DNA of 64,000 nt from Sphingobacteriaceae bacterium. Its GTDB lineage: Bacteria > Bacteroidota > Bacteroidia > B-17B0 > Aurantibacillaceae. Of the stretch, positions 19,666-28,458 are shown in pieces. The notes under the pieces are model-generated. The model made no database searches and was not told the origin of the DNA. It was given only the letters and a program-made list of their open reading frames with translations. Position 1 is the stretch's first letter. Each line of letters starts with the position of its first letter. The position numbers and the translations under genes are program-made. The stretch spans positions 1 through 64,000 of the forward strand of contig JADJMM010000015.1 in assembly GCA_016709575.1 (NCBI GenBank), in the 5' to 3' direction.

Positions 19666-21909
19666 ATGAAAAAACTTTTTACTCTACTTGCAGTTTGTGC
19701 TTTGTCATTGTTTTCAATTGCTCAAAGCAATCAAAAAATTTGGACGAATATTTCCGAAAATTCAATTCGTCTGATCGGGAAACGCCAGATTATTCCGCAA
19801 AAATATTTAACCTTCAGTTTAAATTTAACTGAGATGGCTACTAAATTACAATCTGCACCCTTAGATTCTGAAGTTCCTATTAACGAATCTAATTGCATTA
19901 TCTATTTACCAATTGCCAATGGCGAGATGCAAGCATTTCGTGTAGTTGAAGCTCCCATCATGGAAAAAGGTTTAGCAGATGCTTTTCCTCAAATAAAAAC
20001 TTACTCAATAAAGGGAATTGATGATGTTTATGCTAGTGGAAAATTAGATATTAACGATTTCGGATTTCATGGTATGATACGTAGCATTCATGGCGATGTG
20101 TTTATTGATCCTTATGAAAATAGTAGCACATCTAATTACATCAGCTATTATACAAAAGATTTTAAGAAAGATCCTTCGCATATGTTACCCGAAGTTGGTG
20201 TAATTGAAAATCCTGAATATCAAAACAAGCATGCTCAAGCGCCGCCTGCAACTTGTGTTGGAGCTAATCTCCGCACTTATCGTTTAGCTGTAGCTTGTAC
20301 AGGTGAATACGCTGTAGCAGCAACGGGTTTTGCATCACCAACAATTGCACAAGCTTTATCAAGAATTGTTACAAGTGTTAACCGCGTTGATGGCGTTTAC
20401 GAAACTGATGTAGCTGTACGTATGGTTTTAGTCGCCACTGAAACTTTAGTTGTTTTTACAGCAGCGGCATCTGATCCTTTTACTGGAAATAATAATTCCG
20501 GGGTTTTAATTAACGAAAGTCAAACCGTTTGTAATGCAAACATTGGAAGTGCTAATTACGATATTGGTCATACATTCAGCACAGGCGGTGGTGGATTAGC
20601 GCAATTAGGTTGCGTTTGTGGTTCTAGTAAAGCACGTGGTATTACAGGAAGCGGTAGCCCTGTTGGCGACCCTTATGATATTGATTATGTAGCTCACGAA
20701 ATCGGACATCAATTTGGCGGTAATCATACTTTTAATGCGGTTTCAAGTTCTTGCAGTGGTAATCGTAATGCATCAACATCAGTTGAGCCGGGAAGCGGAA
20801 TTACCATTATGGCTTACGCCGGAATTTGCGGAACGACAAATAATTTAGCACCAAATAGTATTGCTTATTTTCATGCTATCAGTTACGATGAAATTGTAAA
20901 TTTTTCAAATTTAGGTTCCGGGAATTCTTGTGCTAACACAACTACAACCGGAAATAATCCTCCAGTAGTAACGGGTCCTGGTACATTTAATGTTCCAAAA
21001 TCGACTCCATTCTCATTAACCGGAACAGGCGTTGATCCGGATGGAGACCCTTTAACTTATTCTTGGGAAGAAACTGATGCGGGCACGGCTGGCGGTAATT
21101 GGAATTCAGGTAACAGACCTTATTTTATGAGTTACACTCCTACTCCATCACCAACACGTTTGTTTCCAAAACTGAGCGTTATTTTATCTGGAAATTTAAC
21201 CGGAACTAGAGGAGAGTATTGTCCTGGAACCGCTCAAACTTTAAATTTCCGTTTAACAGCGCGTGATAATAAAATGGGTGGCGGTGGAGTTTGTTACGTT
21301 AATCAACCTGTTATTATTGCTAACTCCGGTCCTTTTAATGTAACGTATCCAAATGCTGCCGGTGTTATTTGGGCGGCAGGGTCAGCACAAACTATTAGTT
21401 GGAATGTAAATGGTACAGATTTAAGTCCTGTTTCTTGCGGAATAGTGGATGTGATGATTTCTTATGATGGCGGAAACACTTTCACTACATTAATGGCAGG
21501 CGTTGCTAACTCAGGAACTTTAAACATAACGGTTCCAACACCTACTGCTACTATTAATACTTGTAGAATTAAGGTGCTTTGTCCGAGTAATATTTTCTTC
21601 GACATCAACGACAATAACTTTACTATAACAACAGTTACAGGCCTTAACGAATTATCATCGAATAACGTTTTAGGTTTATCGGTTTCTCCGAATCCGTTTA
21701 CTGAAACGTTTACAATTAACGCCCGCAACTTAGGTGATGATGCAACTTTAACTATTACAAATGTAATCGGACAAATTCTTAAAAAAGAAAATGTAACAGG
21801 AGGCAATTTTAGTAAGGAGTATAATTTGAGTTCTTTTGATAGCGGGATTTACTTTGTTACTATTAAAACCAAAGAACATCAATCGGTAGCAAGGATAATT
21901 AAACAGTAA
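19666..21909 (+). CDS. Secreted reprolysin-like zinc metalloprotease with T9SS domain
   Basis: Exported metzincin protease of 747 residues. Signal peptide MKKLFTLLAVCALSLFSIAQ is followed by a propeptide-like region (about 20-190). The catalytic domain has the zinc motif HEIGHQFGGNH (HExxHxxGxxH) and the Met-turn ITIMAYAGIC about 40 residues later, placing it in the M12B/reprolysin-like group. Downstream lie a PKD/cadherin-like block (GVDPDGDPLTYSWEETDAG) and other beta-domains. The type IX C-terminal sorting signal follows: LSVSPNPFTETFTI, GQILKKENV and DSGIYFVTIK ending SVARIIKQ. It should be anchored to or released from the cell surface and degrade external protein. It is uninterrupted, and a terminator follows. 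Confidence 0.93.
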   Translation: MKKLFTLLAVCALSLFSIAQSNQKIWTNISENSIRLIGKRQIIPQKYLTFSLNLTEMATKLQSAPLDSEVPINESNCIIYLPIANGEMQAFRVVEAPIMEKGLADAFPQIKTYSIKGIDDVYASGKLDINDFGFHGMIRSIHGDVFIDPYENSSTSNYISYYTKDFKKDPSHMLPEVGVIENPEYQNKHAQAPPATCVGANLRTYRLAVACTGEYAVAATGFASPTIAQALSRIVTSVNRVDGVYETDVAVRMVLVATETLVVFTAAASDPFTGNNNSGVLINESQTVCNANIGSANYDIGHTFSTGGGGLAQLGCVCGSSKARGITGSGSPVGDPYDIDYVAHEIGHQFGGNHTFNAVSSSCSGNRNASTSVEPGSGITIMAYAGICGTTNNLAPNSIAYFHAISYDEIVNFSNLGSGNSCANTTTTGNNPPVVTGPGTFNVPKSTPFSLTGTGVDPDGDPLTYSWEETDAGTAGGNWNSGNRPYFMSYTPTPSPTRLFPKLSVILSGNLTGTRGEYCPGTAQTLNFRLTARDNKMGGGGVCYVNQPVIIANSGPFNVTYPNAAGVIWAAGSAQTISWNVNGTDLSPVSCGIVDVMISYDGGNTFTTLMAGVANSGTLNITVPTPTATINTCRIKVLCPSNIFFDINDNNFTITTVTGLNELSSNNVLGLSVSPNPFTETFTINARNLGDDATLTITNVIGQILKKENVTGGNFSKEYNLSSFDSGIYFVTIKTKEHQSVARIIKQ

Positions 21910-21910
21910 T

Positions 21911-21933
21911 CCTTCGGCAAGCTCAGGATGACA
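21911..21933. repeat. Intergenic repeat of the CTTCGxCAAGCTCAGG type
   Basis: The 3' flank of the metalloprotease gene contains CCTTCGGCAAGCTCAGG followed by ATGACA. Closely similar strings occur at 33757-33773 and 60105-60128, each directly after a stop codon, so this is a dispersed intergenic element. Confidence 0.6.
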
Positions 21934-21940
21934 ATTTATT

Positions 21941-21967
21941 AAAGCCTGGTGTTTGCGGGGCTTTTTT
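21941..21967 (+). terminator. Rho-independent terminator after the metalloprotease
   Basis: AAAGCC pairs with GGCTTT around a loop of about 12 bases and runs into a T7 stretch. The hairpin loop contains the TTTG that serves as -33 of the next promoter, so terminator and promoter overlap. Confidence 0.65.
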
Positions 21968-21982
21968 TATTGAATAACTTTG
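21952..21982 (+). promoter_or_regulatory. Promoter of the lipid kinase gene
   Basis: TTTG (21952-21955) and TAACTTTG (21975-21982) are 19 bases apart, matching the Bacteroidota -33/-7 consensus. The ATG is at 21990, only 7 bases past the -7 box, which implies a nearly leaderless transcript. Confidence 0.65.
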
Positions 21983-21989
21983 AGGTATT

Positions 21990-22880
21990 ATGTCGCGTAA
22001 ACTTTTGTTCATCGTCAATCCACGTTCCGGGAAAAGAAACTCCGGAAAAATAATTGACATCATACACAAAACGCTATCCGGAAAAATAAATTACGAAATT
22101 GGACTTTGGACCAACATCTCCGAATTTAATGTATTAGCTCAAAAATTAATTGCTGAACATTTTACAGAGGCTATTGCCGTTGGTGGTGATGGGTCTGTTA
22201 ATTTGGTTGGAAAAACAATTTTAAAAAATAATCTTAGTTTAGGAATTGTGCCAACAGGTTCAGGTAATGGTTTGGCGCGTTCGCTTGGAATAGAAATTGA
22301 TACTGAAAAAGCATTGTTACAAATTTTAGAGGGAAAAACAACACTAATTGATTCGGGAGAAGTAAACGGTGAAGCGTTCTTTTGTACAAGCGGAGTTGGT
22401 TTTGATGCGCATATTGGGAATTTATTTGCTAACCTTCAAAAGCGTGGTTTAAAAACATACATTAAATTAATTTTTAAAGAACTATTTAGTTACAAACCTG
22501 AAACCTATTCTGTTTTTGCAAACGGGATTGAAATTAAGAGAGAGGCTTTTTTTATTACTGTCGCTAACGCCGGACAATTTGGCAATAATTTTTACATGGC
22601 CCCTGGAGCTAAAGTAAACGATGGTTTATTTAATGTAGTTATTGTAAAACCTTTTTCACTTATTCCCGGTTTATTTATGCTGGCAAAAATATTACGACGG
22701 AAAGCACATGAAAGTAGATATATTGAAACTTTGGCTTGTACGGAATTAACTATTATAAGAGCAACAAAAGGAAGTGTTCATTTTGATGGCGAACCCTTTA
22801 TAATGGAGAATGAATTAAAGTATAGTATTAAACCAAAATCTCTTAAAGTTATAGTAGGAACTACCTTCGACGGGGTATAA
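21990..22880 (+). CDS. Diacylglycerol kinase family lipid kinase
   Basis: Soluble lipid kinase of the DAGK catalytic family (YegS/BmrU/DgkB type), 296 residues. It has the N-terminal IVNPRSGKRNSGK, the nucleotide-binding AVGGDGSVN and PTGSGNGLARSLG, then FCTSGVGFDAHIG and the C-terminal SVHFDGEPF. These blocks place the substrate among lipids (diacylglycerol, sphingoid bases or similar); which one is not readable. Bacteroidota make sphingolipids, so a sphingosine-kinase-like role is possible but unproven. It has its own promoter and is followed after 23 bases by the deacetylase-like gene. Confidence 0.9.
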   Translation: MSRKLLFIVNPRSGKRNSGKIIDIIHKTLSGKINYEIGLWTNISEFNVLAQKLIAEHFTEAIAVGGDGSVNLVGKTILKNNLSLGIVPTGSGNGLARSLGIEIDTEKALLQILEGKTTLIDSGEVNGEAFFCTSGVGFDAHIGNLFANLQKRGLKTYIKLIFKELFSYKPETYSVFANGIEIKREAFFITVANAGQFGNNFYMAPGAKVNDGLFNVVIVKPFSLIPGLFMLAKILRRKAHESRYIETLACTELTIIRATKGSVHFDGEPFIMENELKYSIKPKSLKVIVGTTFDGV

Positions 22881-22892
22881 AAAATTTATGCG

Positions 22893-22900
22893 TAAATTTG
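22893..22900 (+). promoter_or_regulatory. -7 box 3 bases before an ATG
   Basis: TAAATTTG fits TAnnTTTG and ends 3 bases before the ATG at 22904, consistent with a leaderless mRNA. No clear -33 TTG accompanies it, so the call is tentative. Confidence 0.35.
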
Positions 22901-22903
22901 TTT

Positions 22904-25000
22904 ATGCGCAAGCTTTCTCTCTTAGTTGTTTTTTTATCTCTCGTTGCATTTTGTTCAGCGCAAACAAGTAGCATTTGTGTTCTGGATCTCACTAAAAAAA
23001 ATGCAGAAACAACTAATGGTAATTTATTTTCTCTGGAGTTTCTATTAAAGTCAGGAGGGTTTTCTTACACCATTACCGATTCTGTTAATCTTTCTATTAA
23101 AAACAATGTGGTGTTAACTACCTCTAATTTAGAAGCTACAACTTTTAATAACACTGAACGTGATTCTATTAAAAATTTTGTTCGACGTGGTGGTATTCTT
23201 ATTTCAACAAATAATAAAGATGCGCTCTTAGATAGTTGTTTTGGTATCTCAGCCACTTCGTTCAATTACACCCGCTTCTATATTAATTTTAAAACACAAT
23301 ACGACGCCACTATTTTTAAATTGTTTGATGATAATTGGGAAAAACAAATCCGTTTGGGCGATACTGCTGATTATACGACAACTATTGGAACGCGCGCATT
23401 TACCTGCAACACTGCAGATACTCTAGCGCTTTATGAAAATAATGAAGTAGCTGCCACACATAACAAATTTTATTCTGGACAAACTTATATGTTGGGCATA
23501 CAATACAAAGAGGTGATTTTACGCGGACAAGTAAAACAAGATTATGGTGCCAGTCGCGATTTCTCAAATAATTTTGAGCCCGCGCAAGATGTTTATGTGT
23601 TTTTTATTGCAGGTATTCTTAAAAAACATCAGCAATATATTGTGAACAAACATACTGCCCCTTGTAATTTTAAATCAGCATTAATAATTACACATGATGT
23701 AGATGCTACAACATCGATGGAATTTTTTGATGATTACGCCAATTATGAAAAAACCAACGGTATAAAATCAACTTACATGATTACGACTCATTATGTACAT
23801 GATGAGCTTGCTAAAAATTTTTACGACGGATATGAAGGTGATGTTTTAAAAGTTTTTGAAATGGGTCACGATATTCAAAGTCACAGCGTATCACACGTGC
23901 CGGATTTTGATGCCGAAATAGTTGTACCAATGGGTTCGCCGGGAAATAACAAAAACAATTATCAACCCTATTATAACGGAAGTTCGTCAAGCAATGTAAC
24001 TGTGTTTGGGGAAACGGAAGTAAGTGCAAATTTGTTGCAGTCAATAACTGGTAATCCTGTGAAAATTTTCAGACCCGGTTATTTAGCCTTCAATAAAAAA
24101 TTGATTAATGTATTAGACAGCTTAAATTATTCGTTTAGCAGTAGTCATAGTGCTAATGATGTAATGACCAATTTTCCTTTCTATTCGCACACCGATTTAA
24201 GTATGAACGGGCGTTTGACTAAAGTTTTAGAAATGCCAAATACTATTTCTGATGTTTTTGCTTCAGACCCAATGAGCGAACAAAATTTTAATCAGAAAGT
24301 TGCTGAATGGAAAACCGTTTTCACAAAATGCTATAATAATAATACCAATTGCGTTTTATTAATTCATCCAACTCGTTATTACAAACTATTTGCACAACAA
24401 CAATTAGTTTCATCTCTTCCACAGGATGCTGTTATTAGTAATTTAAACGAGTATGGAGATTATTGGACAAACAGAAATGAAGTTGAATTTACCACAACCA
24501 TTAATGGGGATACGATGATCATTAATTTATCGAAACCAAAAAACCAAATCAATTCTCAATTATCATTTGTGATAAATAATGGACGTGATTTTTCTAAACT
24601 AAAAGTGTACTCTTCCGATTTACAACTTTTAAATTTTACAAAAAGTAATTGGGGAGCGAATGATGTTATTTTACACAACGCTTGTGGGCGACCAAATTAT
24701 AATTTCTACAATATCACGGAGGAACCGCAAATAAATAATGTTTACATATATCCTAATCCATCCGACAAAGAACATGCCTGGTTACATTTCGAAATAATGG
24801 AAGAAACATTTATTAATGCTGAGATTTTCGACATGCGTGGAGCCTTAGTAAACAAACTCCTTAACGTGCAAAAATTTTATATCGGCACTTACGATATTGG
24901 TCTTCCAACTACACTTTTAGCTGAAGGCGCTTATACTATCCGTTTAAAAATCGGGGAAAACCCTTATAAACTGAAGTGGCTCAACACAAAAAGCAAGTAA
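22904..25000 (+). CDS. Secreted polysaccharide-deacetylase-like protein with T9SS domain
   Basis: About 698 residues, signal peptide MRKLSLLVVFLSLVAFCSAQ. Residues 25-230 form an alpha/beta domain resembling a class I glutamine-amidotransferase-like fold (NFVRRGGILIST). Then a CE4/NodB-like domain: LIITHDVDAT supplies the metal-binding Asp pair, MGHDIQSHSVSH the HSxxSH motif, IFRPGYLAFN an RxPY-like motif and VLLIHPTRYY the late catalytic His. The C-terminal part has IYPNPSDKEHAWLHF and ends PYKLKWLNTKSK, a type IX sorting domain. It probably acts on extracellular polysaccharide. I take the ATG at 22904 rather than a TTG two codons earlier. It precedes the polysaccharide export cluster by 192 bases. 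Confidence 0.8.
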   Translation: MRKLSLLVVFLSLVAFCSAQTSSICVLDLTKKNAETTNGNLFSLEFLLKSGGFSYTITDSVNLSIKNNVVLTTSNLEATTFNNTERDSIKNFVRRGGILISTNNKDALLDSCFGISATSFNYTRFYINFKTQYDATIFKLFDDNWEKQIRLGDTADYTTTIGTRAFTCNTADTLALYENNEVAATHNKFYSGQTYMLGIQYKEVILRGQVKQDYGASRDFSNNFEPAQDVYVFFIAGILKKHQQYIVNKHTAPCNFKSALIITHDVDATTSMEFFDDYANYEKTNGIKSTYMITTHYVHDELAKNFYDGYEGDVLKVFEMGHDIQSHSVSHVPDFDAEIVVPMGSPGNNKNNYQPYYNGSSSSNVTVFGETEVSANLLQSITGNPVKIFRPGYLAFNKKLINVLDSLNYSFSSSHSANDVMTNFPFYSHTDLSMNGRLTKVLEMPNTISDVFASDPMSEQNFNQKVAEWKTVFTKCYNNNTNCVLLIHPTRYYKLFAQQQLVSSLPQDAVISNLNEYGDYWTNRNEVEFTTTINGDTMIINLSKPKNQINSQLSFVINNGRDFSKLKVYSSDLQLLNFTKSNWGANDVILHNACGRPNYNFYNITEEPQINNVYIYPNPSDKEHAWLHFEIMEETFINAEIFDMRGALVNKLLNVQKFYIGTYDIGLPTTLLAEGAYTIRLKIGENPYKLKWLNTKSK

Positions 25001-25026
25001 ATTAAAGGCGACTTTTCTATCGCTTT
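25000..25026 (+). terminator. Possible terminator hairpin
   Basis: TTAAAGGCGA and TCGCTTTAA can pair around a short loop directly after the deacetylase-like gene. There is no long T-run, so it may only stabilise the 3' end. Confidence 0.3.
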
Positions 25027-25192
25027 AACACCCTAAGCTGTTCATTGTCTAATGTTTACGTCATTTTTACAGTCGCGTCTAAAAAATCTAAACTATCAAA
25101 TTATTATTTAGTTCGACCAACCGCCTTTTGGCGCCGTTTAATTTCTCCTTCTCCCCTATTTTTAGTAATTTCAGTCCCCTTAATTTTTTGGA

Positions 25193-27298
25193 TTGTATAC
25201 TCTTAAACGCATATTATTTTTCTGTCTGATTTTAGTCCTAAAACCAACCGTTTTCGTTGCTCAAATCAATCCTCAAAAAGATGAAGCGGTATCGCAACTA
25301 ATAAAAGAACTTTCTGCATTGTGGGATAATAACAAGGAAGAGACCTTCAATTATTTATTAGATAATAAAAGTAAAAAATCAACTACTCTTAAAACAACTT
25401 TCCCAACACTTATCACAAACAACCGGGTTGATTTATTAGCAAAACGAAATGTATTACAACAAAAGATTTATAAAAAAGATTTAGGCTTCAATTTCACAGC
25501 TTCCTATCAACGTAATACTTCCACTCCATTTTTGGATCCCGAAGATGTAGTTATTTTCAAACAGCGTGCTGTTGTTGGTTTAGATTGGGATTTATTGCGC
25601 GGCGGTTTTTTAGACAACCGCATGAAGGCAAAAACACTTAGTAAAGAATTAGAGTGGATTAAAAATTCGAATTATGCGCAAAAAACGAGTCGCCCCTTTT
25701 TATTAAGCTCTCAACAAGTCGTAACCAATTTCAACAAGCGTAAAATTGTTGTTCTGCAAAAGCGGCTCGAGTTAAACACAAAACAAATGGCGCTCATTGA
25801 AAAATTGTGGGCGCTTAAACAAATTAGTATGGACAATTATTTAAAAGCCATACAGAACAAAGCTGACATTAACGGACAACTAGAATTATACAAATCGTTT
25901 TCAGATAAAGCTCAACAGTTAAAATTAGCTTCTCAAGATTCAATAGAACTTCCATTGCTGGATTTAGATTTTGATAAGTTGCTTTCGAAAGTTAATTACA
26001 CATCGGTTGCCGGTGATTCAACCTTACCTGCTTACTTAATTGAAAATGCAAAACGCGAATCAAATTTTATTCGTGAAATAGGATTAAAAGCTTATGCTTG
26101 CTATAGCTATTATGATGTTTATACTCAGAACATTCCGAATCGGAAATTCATGTCTTACGGACTAAACTTAACTGTTCCTTTAGCATTTAATCAAAAAGAA
26201 AAACGTGAATTATACTTAGTAAACAAACAAATCGACAACCTACAACAACCACAGGTTGAACCGGGAATAGAGTATTTACTGTTGAACTACTATTACGACT
26301 ACCGTTACAAATTAAAAAAATACTACAACCTTGTTGAAAAGCGTAATGTGTTTGCAGAATTAATAAGAACAGAAAGTGTAAAACAAGAGTTTTATGATTT
26401 AGAATTTAACCCCAACACAGCGCTTTTAATTTTAGATGACTACTGGAGCAATGCTGTTGAATTATTGGATTTACATCAGGATATGTTTAAAACATTACTC
26501 TCCATAAAAGAAAAAGTGCCTGGTTCAGAAATTTCAGATTTTACTTTTCCTGTTACGGTTAAGGATAATTTAAAGGATTCTACATTCACACCTCCACCTG
26601 TGAAAGCCATTTACATTTGGAGCAAATCACTTTCTGTTGCCACACAAACCATGTTAACGGATTATATTACCTTAAATAATTTCAATCAAATTATAGTTTC
26701 TTACAAATACGATAAAACGTATTTACAAACCTTAAACGCTTTCATCAATAAAAATTATACTTCCAAAATTTCGTTAATGATTGGCAATAACAAACTCATT
26801 AATGGCGGCATGCCCATTTATTTAGATAGTCTTGCTAAATCCGTACCATTAACATTTGTAAAAAGCATTCACTTAGATATTGAGCCACATACCTTCGATG
26901 ATTTTAAAACTAATCAAGTCACGTATTTTGCAAAATATATTCAGGTGCTTGACGACGCTTCTGCGTTTTGTAAAAAACAAAACTTATAGTTAGAGGTTTC
27001 TATTCCTCTAAACTATCCAAATGATGTTTTAGATAAAATTTTCAGTCTTTGTAACAAAGTGTACTTAATGGCTTATGAAAATGTAGATCCGGATTTTATA
27101 ACACGTAAATGTGAAGAAGAATTAAAGCGAGGAAAAAGCAAAGTTGTATTAGCATTACGCACAAAAGATTTTGAGAACCGCTCGCAAATGGATGAACACT
27201 TTAAGAAATTAGGAATAAAAAATATTGCTTATCACGACTACGAAACGCTTTTAGAGTTGGATAAGAAAGCTGTAAATATTAATGAGACTGAAAAATAA
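25193..27298 (+). CDS. TolC-family outer membrane channel fused to a glycosidase-like domain; in-frame TAG
   Basis: A protein of about 701 codons with a TAG at codon 599 (26987-26989). The sequence on both sides is in the same frame and continues one domain, so I annotate it as one gene. Start is TTG at 25193 with signal peptide to about residue 24. Residues about 40-440 resemble a TolC/OMF channel with long helices (KRIVVLQKRLELNTKQMALIEKL spans part of one). Residues about 470-700 look like a TIM-barrel hydrolase: HLDIEPH (560-566) recalls the DxDxE-type acid of GH18, and VYLMAYENV the later MxY strand. The HlyD-type gene follows after 2 bases. The predicted role is polysaccharide export with trimming. 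The TAG is either a nonsense change (CAG to TAG would do it) or an error. Confidence 0.65.
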
Positions 27299-27300
27299 AA

Positions 27301-28449
27301 ATGAAGAGTTTAAATTTTCAAAGAAATAAATCACTGTTCCGCGTGACAAACGAGAAGGAAACGAAAAAGAAAACGAACTGGGATCGTATTGTTTACCTTA
27401 TCCTCCTCTTTTTGTTTGTGTTGTTTATACTTTACTACATTCTTAATAAACTATTAATGGTGCATGCTTATGGTCACGTTATTATTGAGAGCACAAAAAT
27501 CAGATTAACTGACGATGCCCGTATTGCAGAAATGAGAGTGCACGAAGGAGACAGCGTTGTTGTTGGGGATACTTTATTTACTTACTCATTGGATTTAGAT
27601 CAGGATATAAGCGGGCCAAACGCCGGCGGAACAGCTCTTTCCATTGCAGGTTTATCTGGTGGTAGCAGAGGAAATACGGATTACTGGTGGTTAAAAGAAT
27701 TATACAACGTTAAAAAAACAATTGCCATCAATACCATTAAAGTAAATGAGAACACCGAGTTAATTAAAAACTTTGAAGGTGAGTTAAAACGCATGACTAA
27801 CGAAGTAATTCTGGATGTTCTTCCAAAACAACGTTTAGATTATTTACAAACCGAAATTTATAAACTGAAAGCTGAAAATTTAAAATTAGTTGGTGAAAAT
27901 AACCAGTTATACGGCTTAATGAAAACTTTAAAGCCTTTTGATTCCCCAACAAACAAACCGGCTTCAATTGGAAATATTAACATAAGAACATCTAACAAAA
28001 GTTCAGAGCAAAAAAATTATTACAGAACCGATTTGCTTTTTAGTGGTGAGCTGTTAAGTGATTTACACTATTTCACTGCGCCAATGGATGGTTTGGTAAC
28101 CCGCATATTTATTCAGCCTACAGAAACGGCTTTAAAAACTGAAGAGATAATGACCTTACATAAAAACAGACCGGCTTTTATTAAAGCCTATTTTGAGCAA
28201 GAAGATCTTGCTAATTTTAAAGAGGGGGATATTTTTAAAGTCACCTTCCCCGATGGAAGCACGAGCTATGGGATGTTGAAACGTTTTTATATTGCTACTT
28301 ATGTTTTACCTGAGGAATTTCAGAAAAAATATGAACCAACCACGCGTTCGGTAGCAGCTGATATTTATCCTTTAAATAATGACGACTTGGCGAAATGGAA
28401 AGCCTTTTATAAAATGGGTGTCGATATTTCAAAATTCAAATTTCAATAA
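27301..28449 (+). CDS. HlyD-like periplasmic adaptor subunit
   Basis: 382-residue membrane fusion protein. A single membrane helix at residues about 30-50 follows a basic cytoplasmic tail (NEKETKKKTNWDR). Next is a biotinyl/lipoyl-like half (MRVHEGDSVVVGDTLFTY), a coiled-coil hairpin (about 145-210, INTIKVNENTELIKNFEGEL and LQTEIYKLKAENLKLVGEN) and the second lipoyl half (FTAPMDGLVTRIFIQPTETA). A beta-barrel segment ends it. This is the layout of adaptors bridging inner-membrane synthases or transporters to TolC-type channels. It follows the channel gene by 2 bases and precedes the TackOD1 gene by 9. There is no ABC or RND pump in the cluster, so it probably serves the GT2 synthase. Confidence 0.8.
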   Translation: MKSLNFQRNKSLFRVTNEKETKKKTNWDRIVYLILLFLFVLFILYYILNKLLMVHAYGHVIIESTKIRLTDDARIAEMRVHEGDSVVVGDTLFTYSLDLDQDISGPNAGGTALSIAGLSGGSRGNTDYWWLKELYNVKKTIAINTIKVNENTELIKNFEGELKRMTNEVILDVLPKQRLDYLQTEIYKLKAENLKLVGENNQLYGLMKTLKPFDSPTNKPASIGNINIRTSNKSSEQKNYYRTDLLFSGELLSDLHYFTAPMDGLVTRIFIQPTETALKTEEIMTLHKNRPAFIKAYFEQEDLANFKEGDIFKVTFPDGSTSYGMLKRFYIATYVLPEEFQKKYEPTTRSVAADIYPLNNDDLAKWKAFYKMGVDISKFKFQ

Positions 28450-28458
28450 TTGGTTACA

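Noticed and set aside
25001..25192. Possible tRNA or small RNA in the 192-base gap before the export cluster
   Set aside because: No cloverleaf, no conserved T-loop and no terminator with a T-run. Only a short inverted repeat at its left end was seen.
26987..26989. Alternative genetic code with TAG read as an amino acid
   Set aside because: TAG serves as the normal stop in several genes here (UbiA, leuS, DUF4870), so one internal TAG does not support recoding.
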